The translations under genes and the position numbers were made by a program. The notes below the pieces were generated by a model that worked only from the letters and a program-made list of their open reading frames with translations, was not told the DNA's origin and did no database searches. From Pseudomonas sp. 30_B (GTDB taxonomy: Bacteria; Pseudomonadota; Gammaproteobacteria; Pseudomonadales; Pseudomonadaceae), in contig NZ_JAFGYY010000015.1 in NCBI RefSeq assembly GCF_017491605.1, forward strand, positions 62,001 to 126,000: DNA of 64,000 nucleotides, read 5' to 3'. Below are positions 24,535 to 32,428 of this stretch, piece by piece. Numbering within the stretch: position 1 is the first letter of the stretch; each line of letters starts with the position of its first letter.

Positions 24535-25836
24535 TCAGCCGACGTAACGCGGGTTGGTTTCCGGCGCCCAGCGCTGGCAGACCACCGCGCCGATGACCAG
24601 TGCCGTGACGCAGATGCCGATCGCCGCCGAGGCGCCGAAGCGTTCCATCACCACCGGCAGGATGAAGGTGCAGGACGCCGCGCCGATGCGGCTGGCGGCC
24701 ACCGAGATGCCGACGCCCGAAGCGCGCAGTTCGGTGGGGAACAGCTCCGAGGTGTAGGCGAATTCGAGCACCCCGGAGGCCGCCATGACGAAGGCGAACA
24801 CCGCGAACACGCCCACCACGTACAGCCCCGGCATGCCGCTCCAGGTGGCCAGGACGAACAGCGCGACGGCGTTGATGCTGAAGGTGCCGATGAGGAAGGC
24901 CCTGCGGGTGAGCAGGTTGATCAGCAGCAGGCCGACCACCGACCCGGCCAGCAGGAAGATGTTGTAGACCAGCCCGCCGGTGTAGCTGTCTTCGATCTTC
25001 AGGGCGTCGAGAATCCTCGGGATGAAGGTGCTCATGGCGAAGTAGGGGATCACCTGGCAGGTGTAGAAGACCATGCCGACCAGGGTGCGGCGGCGATGCT
25101 CGGGGCTGAACAGCTGGCCCCAGGAAGCCTTGGCCTTGCCCTGTTCCTCTGCCGGCAGGTCAGCGCCACCCAGGCGCTCGATGACGCGCCGGGCTTCGCC
25201 GTGGCGGCCCTGCTTCATCAGCCATAGCGGCGACTCCGGCGTGCCCTGGCGTACCAGCAGCACCAGCAGGGACGGTACCGCGCTGCTGGCGAGAATCCAG
25301 CGCCAGGCGTCATCGCCCCAGGACTGCATCAGGTAGCCGACGATGTAGGAGAGGGTGAAGCCGAGTGTCCAGGACACCGCCATCAAGGCCAGCAGCGGGC
25401 CACGGAAGCGCCGGGGCACCAGCTCCGCCACCAGCGAGACGCCGACCACGAAGTCCGAGCCCAGGGCGAAGCCGAGCAGCAGACGCAGGATCAGCAGCTG
25501 CTGGGCGTCCTGGACGAAGAACTGGGCGATGGAGGCGCCGAAGAACAGTGCCATGTTCCAGCGGTAGATGTGCTTGCGCCCGTAGCGGTCGGCCAGCGGG
25601 CCGGTCAGCAGGCTGCCGAGGAACAGGCCGATCAGGGCCGCTCCGCCGAGCAGGCCGAGCCACAAGGCATCCAGCCCCAGCGGGGTGGTCGCCAGGCTGA
25701 TGGCGATGCCGATAATGCCCAGCACGTAACCATCGCAGAATTGGCCACCGACGCCACCGACCGCGGCCTGGATGTGCAGCGGACGGATGGGGGAGTGCAG
25801 GGTGGCGGGGGAATTCGATAGATCGACGCTTTGCAT
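24535..25836 (-). CDS. MFS transporter, sugar-porter-like
   Basis: A 433-residue protein with 12 predicted membrane segments. Motif A is GPLADRYGRKHIYRW, the linker has TPESPLWLMKQGRHGEA (the PESPRWL motif of sugar-porter and related MFS members), and ELFPTELRASGVG lies in the second half. AAGAGGT precedes the ATG. It is the last gene of a RidA, D-2-hydroxyacid dehydrogenase, MFS series (42- and 60-base gaps), so it likely imports the substrate or exports the hydroxyacid product of that route. Substrate unknown. Confidence 0.85.
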   Translation of the reverse strand: MQSVDLSNSPATLHSPIRPLHIQAAVGGVGGQFCDGYVLGIIGIAISLATTPLGLDALWLGLLGGAALIGLFLGSLLTGPLADRYGRKHIYRWNMALFFGASIAQFFVQDAQQLLILRLLLGFALGSDFVVGVSLVAELVPRRFRGPLLALMAVSWTLGFTLSYIVGYLMQSWGDDAWRWILASSAVPSLLVLLVRQGTPESPLWLMKQGRHGEARRVIERLGGADLPAEEQGKAKASWGQLFSPEHRRRTLVGMVFYTCQVIPYFAMSTFIPRILDALKIEDSYTGGLVYNIFLLAGSVVGLLLINLLTRRAFLIGTFSINAVALFVLATWSGMPGLYVVGVFAVFAFVMAASGVLEFAYTSELFPTELRASGVGISVAASRIGAASCTFILPVVMERFGASAAIGICVTALVIGAVVCQRWAPETNPRYVG

Positions 25837-25878
25837 GGCTTACCTCTTGTTGTTCTTGTCTGGGTAAGAAAAGGGGGA

Positions 25879-26823
25879 TCAGGCTTGCCGGGCGACGAAT
25901 GCCGCGACGTTCTCTAGGGCGGAATCCATCAGGCCTTGCATGGCTTCGGCGCTGCTCCAGGCAACGTGGGGGTTGAGGATCAGGTTGTGGGTCGCGGCCA
26001 GGTGCAGCAGCGGTTCATCGAGGGTGAGCGGCTCGTGGGTGACGACGTCGAGCGCGGCGCCGGCGATCTCGCCGTCCTGCAGCGCCCGGATCAGGTCCGG
26101 CTCGTTGATCACCGCACCCCGTGCGGTGTTGACCAGCACAGCATCCTGCTTCATCCACTCGAACTGCTGGCGGCCCAGCAGGCCTCGGGTCTGCGGAGTC
26201 AGCGGGCAGTTGAGCGAGACGACGTCGCTGCGGCCGAGCAACGCCTGCAGGGGCAGGTAGCGTTCGCCCTGGTAGTGACCGTCGCGGTCGTGGAAGTACA
26301 CCTCCATCTCCAGGCGCGAGGCGAGGTCGGCCAGGCGCTGGGCGATGGGGCCGTGGCCGATGATGCCCAGCACCTTGCCGCGCAGGTCGCGGATGGGATA
26401 GTCGAAGTAGGTGGGGTTCAGCGGCTGGCCGCGCTGGCGCTCGTCCATCAGCAGGCGGTGGTAGCGGCCAACGTTGCGCAGCAGCTCGAAGATCATCGCC
26501 AGCGCGTGCTCGGCCACCGCGTGGGTGCCGTAGCCAGGGACGTTGGTGACATGGATGCCGCGCTGGCGGCAGTACTCCAGATCCACTGCGTCGGTGCCGG
26601 TCATGGCCAGGGAGATCATGCGCAGTTCGGGCAGTTGCTCCAGCTGCGCCACCGGGATCGGCACGCCGCCGGTGATGGCCACGGTGGCGGTGGACAGGCG
26701 CGCCACCATCTCCTCGGGCGCGGTGTAGTCGTGGCAACTCCAGCGATGCGGGAAGGGCAGTTCCCTGATCTTCACGCTCGCGGGGAACGCGTCACGGTCG
26801 AGGAAAACGACGTCGTGCAGCAC
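25879..26823 (-). CDS. D-2-hydroxyacid dehydrogenase
   Basis: A 314-residue NAD(P)-dependent enzyme. It has the nucleotide-binding GKVLGIIGHGPIAQRLADLA (GxGxxxQ type), the substrate/catalytic Arg in VLVNTARGAVINEPDLI, Glu in GAALDVVTHEPL and His in LNPHVAWSSAEAM. This is the glycerate/hydroxypyruvate reductase (2-Hacid_dh) family, reducing 2-oxoacids to D-2-hydroxyacids. The start is a GTG 5 bases after GGAGG. Another GTG two codons earlier lies inside the ribosome-binding site and is less likely. It probably reduces the 2-oxoacid produced by the divergent FAD oxidase and the RidA protein. Confidence 0.85.
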   Translation of the reverse strand: MLHDVVFLDRDAFPASVKIRELPFPHRWSCHDYTAPEEMVARLSTATVAITGGVPIPVAQLEQLPELRMISLAMTGTDAVDLEYCRQRGIHVTNVPGYGTHAVAEHALAMIFELLRNVGRYHRLLMDERQRGQPLNPTYFDYPIRDLRGKVLGIIGHGPIAQRLADLASRLEMEVYFHDRDGHYQGERYLPLQALLGRSDVVSLNCPLTPQTRGLLGRQQFEWMKQDAVLVNTARGAVINEPDLIRALQDGEIAGAALDVVTHEPLTLDEPLLHLAATHNLILNPHVAWSSAEAMQGLMDSALENVAAFVARQA

Positions 26824-26883
26824 AGGCACCTCCAGGTGTGGTTGTTCTTCTAATAGGGGCAGAGCGGTTAAGGGAACGTGCGG

Positions 26884-27231
26884 TCAGGCCACGGCGCTGG
26901 CCTGGATTTCCAGGCGGTAGCGGCTGTCGGCCAGGGCCGCGCCGACGCAGGCGCGCGCCGGCGGCTGCTGCGGGTCCACCCAGGCGTCGTAGACGCTGTT
27001 CATGGCGTCGAACTCGGCCATGTCGGCCAGCCAGATCTGCACGCGGATCAGGCGGCTCTTGTCGACGCCGGCCAGGTCCAGGAGGGCTTCCAGTTGCTCC
27101 AGCACATCGCGGGTCTGTTCGGCGATGCCCAGGTCCGGATCACGGGCGACGATGCCCGAGGTTTCGATGCATTCGTTGAAACGCACGCACTGGCTGTAGC
27201 GGGCATTCCTGCCTTTGCGCTGTATGTCCAA
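26884..27231 (-). CDS. RidA-family imine/enamine deaminase
   Basis: A 115-residue YjgF/RidA/UK114 protein with DVLEQLEALLDLAGVDKSRL, VQIWLADMAEFDAMN and PPARACVGAALA, the last holding the conserved Arg that binds the carboxylate of imine acids. It begins with TTG, 7 bases after a strong AGGAGG. It is first in the operon with the dehydrogenase and MFS genes and divergent from an FAD-dependent amine/amino-acid oxidase whose imine product it could hydrolyse. Confidence 0.85.
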   Translation of the reverse strand: MDIQRKGRNARYSQCVRFNECIETSGIVARDPDLGIAEQTRDVLEQLEALLDLAGVDKSRLIRVQIWLADMAEFDAMNSVYDAWVDPQQPPARACVGAALADSRYRLEIQASAVA

Positions 27232-27575
27232 GGCGACCCCTCCTGTCTTGTTGTCATGGCCGACCGATTCGGCGTGGGACAGATTGTTCGGGGCCTGGCG
27301 AGCGGCGAGCTAGGAAGAAAAGGACGATAAATAGGAGAAATCTGCGCTGTTAAAAAATAACTTCAAAATTTTCTAAAAGTAAAAAATATCGTTGTTTTTT
27401 AGATTGCCTGTGGCTAGCCTTCGGAGCATTCGTCAGGCCGGCGAGGGTTCTCGGCGCCCTGCGAATCCACCAGGGAGAGCTGGACTGATTTCGCCTGGGC
27501 GGCACTGCTGCGACTGCCGGAATGCGTATCGCCCGGCGAGCGCCACCGATCACTCCAACCGCTATGAGACCTGCC
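27232..27575. promoter_or_regulatory. Divergent promoter region of the oxidase/RidA genes
   Basis: 344 bases between the RidA gene (-) and the FAD oxidase gene (+). The part from about 27330 to 27410 is strikingly AT-rich (runs of A and T such as GTTAAAAAATAAC) in otherwise GC-rich DNA, as expected of a shared control region. I could not fix -35/-10 boxes with confidence. Confidence 0.45.
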
Positions 27576-28982
27576 ATGAAATTTCCCGCCGTGCCGCCGC
27601 TGAAACGCAGTTTCTGGATGCTCAGTGCCGAGCCCGACCTGCAACTGCCGTCCCCGCTCGCGGGCAACCGTCGGGCCGATGTCGCGATCATCGGCGGAGG
27701 GTTCGTCGGCCTCTGGACGGCCCTGACGATCAAGGAGCACGAGCCCGATTGCCGGGTCATCGTGCTGGAGCGGGATATCTGCGGCGGTGGCGCATCGGGG
27801 CGCAATGGCGGGTTCGTGATGTCCTGGTGGCCGAAGATCCAGTCGCTCACCTCGTTCTGTTCCACCGAGCAGGCGACCTTCCTCGCCACCAGTGCGGAGC
27901 GCGCGATCGGGGAACTGGGGGAGTTCTGCGAGCGCCATCGCATCGATGCGTCCTTCCGGCAGAAGGGCTGGCTCTGGACGGCGACCTGCAAGGCCCACGT
28001 CGACAGCTGGAACGCTACATTGGCGGCCTGCGAGCGCCTGGGCTTCCATCCCTTCGAGCGGCTGTCCCGCGAGGAAGTGGCGCGGCGCTCGGGGTCGGAC
28101 GTGCATATCGCCGGCGTGCTGGAGCGCAGCAACGCCACCGTGCAACCGGCCGCCCTGGTCCGGGGCATGCGCCGCGTGGCGCTGGAGGCGGGCATCGAAA
28201 TCTTCGAGAACACCGCGGTCAGCGAGATCCAGCCGGGGCGCCCGGTCACTCTCGTGACCGCTGGCGGGCGGATCGAGGCGGCCAATGTCGTCCTGGCCAC
28301 CAATGCCTGGTCCGCCGCCATCCCGGAGCTTTCGAAGCTGTTCGTGCCGGTGGGCAGCTCCATCGTGGTCACCCAGCCGCTCGGCCCGCGCCTGGAGAGC
28401 CTGGGGTGGAGCGGGGCGGAAGCCATTACCGACTCGCAGCTGCTGGTCGACTACTACCGCACCACGCCCGACGAGCGCATCGCGTTCGGCAAGGGCACCG
28501 GCTCGCTGAGCTACGGATCGAAGATGGGGCCCGTATTCAGCGAAGACCGCGAGGGCATCGCCCTGACCGAGGCCGACCTGCGCCGCGCCTACCCGATGCT
28601 CAACGACGCGCTGGTCACCCATTCCTGGTCCGGTCCGATCGATCGCACCTACGACAGCCTGCCGGTGTTCGGCCAGATCGCCGGCAGCGACAACATTCAC
28701 TACGGCATCGGCTGGAGCGGCAACGGCGTGGGTCCGAGCCGCCTGGGTGGGCGCATTCTGGCCAGCCTTGCGCTGGGCCGGAAGGACGCGTGGAGCGGTT
28801 GCGCCCTGGTCGGACGTCGCTGCAAGCCGTTCCCGCCCGAGCCGGTGCGCTACCTCGGTGGCTCGATGGTGCGCAAGGCCGTGATCCGCAAGGAACGCGC
28901 CGAACTCAATGGCAAGCCGGCGAATCAGTTCGACGTACTGATGGCCCGGTTCGCTCCCGCTGGACTCGAAGACAAAGCCTGA
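27576..28982 (+). CDS. FAD-dependent amine/amino-acid oxidoreductase (DAO family)
   Basis: A 468-residue flavoprotein. The Rossmann dinucleotide-binding motif is ADVAIIGGGFVGLWTALTI (residues about 30-48), followed by VLERDICGGGASGRNGGFV, a His/Gly flavin-contact segment and the C-terminal YDSLPVFGQIAGSDNIHYG with GWSGNGVGPSRLGGR. This matches DAO-type enzymes such as gamma-glutamylputrescine oxidase (PuuB) and D-amino-acid or glycine oxidases. Two earlier in-frame ATGs (27564) or start-like codons (27522) exist; 27576 was chosen on homology-like spacing to the motif. With RidA and the hydroxyacid dehydrogenase it suggests oxidative deamination of an amine or amino acid. Confidence 0.85.
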   Translation: MKFPAVPPLKRSFWMLSAEPDLQLPSPLAGNRRADVAIIGGGFVGLWTALTIKEHEPDCRVIVLERDICGGGASGRNGGFVMSWWPKIQSLTSFCSTEQATFLATSAERAIGELGEFCERHRIDASFRQKGWLWTATCKAHVDSWNATLAACERLGFHPFERLSREEVARRSGSDVHIAGVLERSNATVQPAALVRGMRRVALEAGIEIFENTAVSEIQPGRPVTLVTAGGRIEAANVVLATNAWSAAIPELSKLFVPVGSSIVVTQPLGPRLESLGWSGAEAITDSQLLVDYYRTTPDERIAFGKGTGSLSYGSKMGPVFSEDREGIALTEADLRRAYPMLNDALVTHSWSGPIDRTYDSLPVFGQIAGSDNIHYGIGWSGNGVGPSRLGGRILASLALGRKDAWSGCALVGRRCKPFPPEPVRYLGGSMVRKAVIRKERAELNGKPANQFDVLMARFAPAGLEDKA

Positions 28983-28992
28983 GGAAACCTCC

Positions 28993-29337
28993 ATGACACC
29001 CGTACTGTTCCGCCTCGACAACGCCCAGTTCACCGCGCCTGCGCCGGCCGGCATCCCGATCGGCGAGCCAATCCCCATGGCCAGCACCGCCGCGCACCAG
29101 GAGCTCGCCTCGCAGAATGCTTCCAGCGGCTTCTGGGAATGCTCACCCGGCCGCCTGCGCCGGGCGATCATGGAGGCCGAGTACAGCTACTTCATCGAAG
29201 GCCGTGGCGTGTTCACCCCGGACGGTGGCGAGCCGATCGCCTTCAAGGCCGGGGACTCGATCTACTTCGCCGCGAATACCCATGGCGAGTGGGAGATCGT
29301 CGAGAAGGTGCGCAAGGCGTATCTGATTCTGGGATGA
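28993..29337 (+). CDS. Cupin-domain protein
   Basis: A 114-residue single cupin: GFWECSPGRLRRAIMEAEYS, YFIEGRGVFTPDGGEP, then FKAGDSIYFAANTHGEWE. It resembles the Cupin_3 family (PF05899, ethanolamine-utilisation-like). GAGGAAACCTCC precedes the ATG, 10 bases after the oxidase stop, so the two genes form an operon. Such cupins often accompany DAO-type oxidases; the exact function is unknown. Confidence 0.8.
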   Translation: MTPVLFRLDNAQFTAPAPAGIPIGEPIPMASTAAHQELASQNASSGFWECSPGRLRRAIMEAEYSYFIEGRGVFTPDGGEPIAFKAGDSIYFAANTHGEWEIVEKVRKAYLILG

Positions 29338-29397
29338 GTACGAGGCGCGGCTTCAGCGCGAAATGGGACTTCCCGCGATGGACATCGTGCCGTGCGG

Positions 29398-29471
29398 TTC
29401 GCGAGCAAGCTCGCTCCTACAGGTGGGCCCGAGCGCCGGTGCTCCTTTGTAGGAGCGAGCTTGCTCGCGAA
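29398..29471. repeat. REP doublet (REPIN-like)
   Basis: Two copies of the Pseudomonas extragenic palindrome (core GAGCGAGCTTGCTCGC with flanking TCCTAC/GTAGGA) face each other at 29398-29420 and 29449-29471. The inner spacer is about 28 bases. It lies after the cupin gene and may stabilise or end its transcript. Confidence 0.85.
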
Positions 29472-29516
29472 CCCGATACAGCGCCGGCCTACGGAAGGAT
29501 CGGAGCGGCCGGGAGC

Positions 29517-29642
29517 GTAGGGCGTACAACCGTTCGCGGTTGTACGCCGATACACCTCGTTCGTCAGCCGTGCCGTAGTAGACCCGGAGCGCCCTGAAAT
29601 CATGACCAATCGGCGTATAACGCGGAGCGTTATACGCCCTAC
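29517..29642. repeat. Second, different palindrome doublet
   Basis: A GTAGGGCGTACAACC... hairpin (29517-29548, stem GGCGTACAACC) and an oppositely oriented GGCGTATAACGC... hairpin ending in CCTAC (29612-29642). They share the outer flank GTAGGGCGTA but differ from the REP family just upstream. This looks like a second mobile-palindrome family. Confidence 0.7.
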
Positions 29643-29667
29643 GCGGGCTCGCCAATGCGGCAAAGGT

Positions 29668-30243
29668 TCAGCGGCCCTTGCGATAGTGATCCCGGATGAA
29701 GACGGGCAGATCGTTCGAGGGCGGCGTAACGGGAACCTGGTACAGCATGTCGCCGACGAAGCCGCGGTGATAGGTGGCGTGGTTGACCAGGTGCAGCACG
29801 ATTTCTTCCTGTGTCATGGCGCCCTGGCCCCCTCCGACGAACTCGAAATGCACGACCCTGGACAGTTCCTCGGCCGACCAGCTGTCGACGAGATCGATGT
29901 ACCAGCGGTCCATCGACTGAACCGCATTCCAGAGCTCGCCCAGCGGCGAGGGATGTTCGGTGTTGCGGGCGGTGTAGTGGTGCTTCCTGCCTTGCAGGTG
30001 ATGCCGGAAGATATCGTCCACCACGTAAACGTGGTTCAGGGTATGCACCATGTTTCCGAAGCGTGTCTGTCTTGGGCGAAGTGCTTCGCCATCGGGCAGG
30101 CTCATCACGCTGTCGAACGTCAGCCCGTTCGCCCAGGCCTTGTAGCGCACCAGCATTTTCAAGGTGTCCGTGGCGGATGCGGGCGAGGCAGCGGGGCGGG
30201 CGGAGTCAGCGGATTCAGCTGGGCTTTGCGGAGCGGAAGGCAT
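29668..30243 (-). CDS. DinB-family protein
   Basis: A 191-residue four-helix-bundle protein of the DinB/YfiT type. An extra Ala/Ser/Pro-rich N-terminus of about 25 residues precedes LKMLVRYKAWANGLTFDSV. The three metal-ligand histidines are in TLNHVYVVDDIFRHHL and HLVNHATYHRGFVGD. Most DinB proteins are putative thiol-dependent metalloenzymes of unknown substrate. It is last in a four-gene minus-strand series (VOC, LysE, PhzF, DinB). Confidence 0.8.
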   Translation of the reverse strand: MPSAPQSPAESADSARPAASPASATDTLKMLVRYKAWANGLTFDSVMSLPDGEALRPRQTRFGNMVHTLNHVYVVDDIFRHHLQGRKHHYTARNTEHPSPLGELWNAVQSMDRWYIDLVDSWSAEELSRVVHFEFVGGGQGAMTQEEIVLHLVNHATYHRGFVGDMLYQVPVTPPSNDLPVFIRDHYRKGR

Positions 30244-30302
30244 GCGTGCGAGTCCTTGCTTGAGCGTTGATGAAGTTCTTCAAGATGTGGCATGACTGCC
30301 CC

Positions 30303-31148
30303 TTACGGGAGCCCCTGAAGTCGCCCCGTCACCTGTGTGTAGGTCTTGCCGCCGATCCAGAATTGGCCGGCGCTGTCGCGAGCCACATGGATGCGCCCAT
30401 TGCGACCGAGCCGGGTGCCTTGGGCGGCGATATAGGCATCCCTGGCCACGCCGGTGGAGGACAGCCACTGCGCCAGGGAGGCATTGAGGCTTCCCGTGAC
30501 GGGGTCTTCGACGATGGTGCCCAGGTGATTGTTGAAGAAGGCGCGAACCTCGAAAGCGGCATCGCCCTGGGAATGCGGCCCCACTACGCCAATGTCGATT
30601 CTGCCTGACCAGTGCCGCTGCGGATCGAGGGAGAGCACTTTCTCCGCCGACGCCAGGCGGATTCCCAGCCAGCCGGGACCGTTGTCGACCCAGGCGGCGT
30701 CGAGGACTTCGTGTGGCTCGATGCGCAGGAATCGGATCGCTTCGGTCAACTCTTCGGGCGACGGCGGGCCGGAGCGAATCAGCGCTGGCGCGCCAAAGGA
30801 CAGCAGGCCCTGATCACGGCGAATGGTCACCAGCCCGACGCCGCACTCCTGGACGATTTCCGTCTCTTTCATCGGCGCCCGCCCGCTGGAAAGCCAGGCA
30901 TGGCAACTGCCCAATGTCGGGTGTCCGGCAAAGGGCATTTCTCTGTCCAGGGAGAATATCCTGACCCTGTAGTCTGCCGCCGGGTGCGTGGGCGATAGCA
31001 GGAAGGTGGTCTCCGACAGGTTGAACCAGCGCGTCAGGCGCAGCATCTCCTCGGTCGTGAGCGCATCGGCGCCCATGACGACCGCCAGCGGGTTGCCGGA
31101 CAGCGGTTCCGCGCCGAAAACGTCGATCATCTGAAACTCATGGGTCAC
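30303..31148 (-). CDS. PhzF-family isomerase-like protein
   Basis: A 281-residue PhzF/diaminopimelate-epimerase-fold protein. It has IDVFGAEPLSGNPLAVV at the start, the catalytic Glu in FNLSETTFLLSP, FAGHPTLGSCHAWL, and the second-half DPVTGSLNASLAQWL with HVARDSAGQFWIGG. The GTG start has AGGAGAGGT just upstream. The presence of this gene alone does not imply phenazine production, since no other phz genes are here. It is 59 bases before the DinB gene and 63 bases after LysE, so it is likely co-transcribed. Confidence 0.85.
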   Translation of the reverse strand: MTHEFQMIDVFGAEPLSGNPLAVVMGADALTTEEMLRLTRWFNLSETTFLLSPTHPAADYRVRIFSLDREMPFAGHPTLGSCHAWLSSGRAPMKETEIVQECGVGLVTIRRDQGLLSFGAPALIRSGPPSPEELTEAIRFLRIEPHEVLDAAWVDNGPGWLGIRLASAEKVLSLDPQRHWSGRIDIGVVGPHSQGDAAFEVRAFFNNHLGTIVEDPVTGSLNASLAQWLSSTGVARDAYIAAQGTRLGRNGRIHVARDSAGQFWIGGKTYTQVTGRLQGLP

Positions 31149-31211
31149 AGCACCTCTCCTTGCGTGGGTGATGGCGTAGATCGTGAGGGGGCTAACTGGG
31201 CCTCCGCCGCA

Positions 31212-31841
31212 TCAGTCCGGCGATAGCAGAAGCTTCATTCCGGCGACGGCGAACAGCGCCGAGAAGAGCCCCTGAAGCCAGCGGCCGAGCCTGGCGTAGA
31301 AGGCAATCATCCGGGCGGTGGAAAAGAGGACGGCGTAGCCGCCGAATATCAGGACCCCGAGCACAGCGCAGCCGCCGATGATCGCTGGCAGGGTGCCGCT
31401 GGGGGCGTCCGCCTGGAGCCCCAGCGACATGATCGACATCCACGACATGATCGCCTTGGGGTTGCCGATGTGCATGAGGACGCCCTGGCGGTACAGGGGC
31501 AGATAGCGCGGCGGCGTTCGTGCCGCGCCGACACCGGTGAAGTCCGGGATCGGCTGCAGGGCGGACGTGCCGGCGCGCATCGCCAGGTAGAGCAGGTAGA
31601 GGCCGCCAAGCACCTTGATGAGCACGAGCGCCTCGGCGTAGGCCGCCAGCAGGGTGGAAATGCCGGTTGCGGCGAGGACCGCCCAGCAGAGCGAACCGGT
31701 CATGACCCCGCAGGCAAGGATGAGGGCGGGGATGCGCCCGTCCCGCATGGCCGTTCCCATGATTGCCATGTTGCTGGGGCCCGGACTGGCGGCGGCCAGG
31801 AAGTAGGAGCCGAAGGCGAGGACGATCGGGTTGCCGATCAC
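31212..31841 (-). CDS. LysE/RhtB-family amino-acid exporter
   Basis: A 209-residue membrane protein with about six segments. The N-terminal family motif appears as SYFLAAASPGPSNMAIMG (GPN-like), followed by CGVMTGSLCWAVLAATGI and LGGLYLLYLAMRAG, and later NPKAIMSWMSIMSLG. The start is a GTG with GGAGGA 7 bases upstream; longer in-frame extensions would add non-membrane residues unlike the family. Such proteins export amino acids or their analogues. The substrate is not known. Confidence 0.85.
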   Translation of the reverse strand: MIGNPIVLAFGSYFLAAASPGPSNMAIMGTAMRDGRIPALILACGVMTGSLCWAVLAATGISTLLAAYAEALVLIKVLGGLYLLYLAMRAGTSALQPIPDFTGVGAARTPPRYLPLYRQGVLMHIGNPKAIMSWMSIMSLGLQADAPSGTLPAIIGGCAVLGVLIFGGYAVLFSTARMIAFYARLGRWLQGLFSALFAVAGMKLLLSPD

Positions 31842-31884
31842 TGGTGCATCCTCCGGATCGCCTGCGGTGCTTCCGCTGACCCAT

Positions 31885-32289
31885 TCATGCCGGGAGGTCT
31901 CCGCGATAGACGATGTGAACCTTGTTGCCGTCGGGATCGCGCAGGTACGCGCCGAAATAGCCCGCACCATAGTGAGGGCGCGGTCCTGGCTCACCCTCGT
32001 CTGTCCCGCCATTCGCAAGCCCCCCGGCGTAGGCGGCTGCCACGATCTCTTTGGAGCTGGCCAGAAAGGCCACCATGCTGCCGTTGCCCACCGTCGAGGG
32101 TTCGCCATTGCGCGGGATGTAGACATAGAAACGCGGCAGCGGGGCCGTCGCCGTCACCCAGCAGAGCGCCGGCGGTCCGCCATCGGGCGTGATGGCGCGG
32201 CGCTTCAGGCCGAGCGGTGCGAGGGTGGCGTCGTAGAAGCGGCCGGCCCGCTCGAGGTCCCGCGCGCCAACGGTCACATGGCTGAACAT
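31885..32289 (-). CDS. VOC-family (glyoxalase/bleomycin-resistance-like) protein
   Basis: A 134-residue protein with two beta-alpha-beta-beta-beta units: MFSHVTVGARDLERAGRFYD at the start and YFGAYLRDPDGNKVHIVYRG at the end, the hallmark of VOC metalloenzymes. The internal ATG was chosen because the fold starts there and GGAG lies 9 bases upstream. It is the first gene of the minus-strand series, divergent from the MocR regulator. The reaction is unknown. Confidence 0.85.
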   Translation of the reverse strand: MFSHVTVGARDLERAGRFYDATLAPLGLKRRAITPDGGPPALCWVTATAPLPRFYVYIPRNGEPSTVGNGSMVAFLASSKEIVAAAYAGGLANGGTDEGEPGPRPHYGAGYFGAYLRDPDGNKVHIVYRGDLPA

Positions 32290-32386
32290 CTGGCTCTCCG
32301 TTGCCCCCGTCATCGCAGCGAGGCTGTTGGTGAAACGGTGAATGTCGCAGACCACCCTAATGCACGTTACACTTTTGAACTATTTA

Positions 32387-32408
32387 AATAGTGTCACGCG
32401 ACACTATT
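32387..32408. promoter_or_regulatory. Perfect palindrome in the VOC/MocR divergent promoter
   Basis: AATAGTGTC-ACGC-GACACTATT, a perfect 9-base dyad 20 bases before the MocR start. It overlaps an AT-rich TATTTAAATA and a further ACACTTTT half-site upstream. It is a probable operator for the MocR protein, controlling itself and the divergent operon. Confidence 0.6.
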
Positions 32409-32428
32409 AGTCATTCCGGACGCTAAAC

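Noticed and set aside
30303-31148. Phenazine biosynthesis locus
   Set aside because: Only a PhzF-family homolog is present; no phzA-E or phzG genes are nearby.
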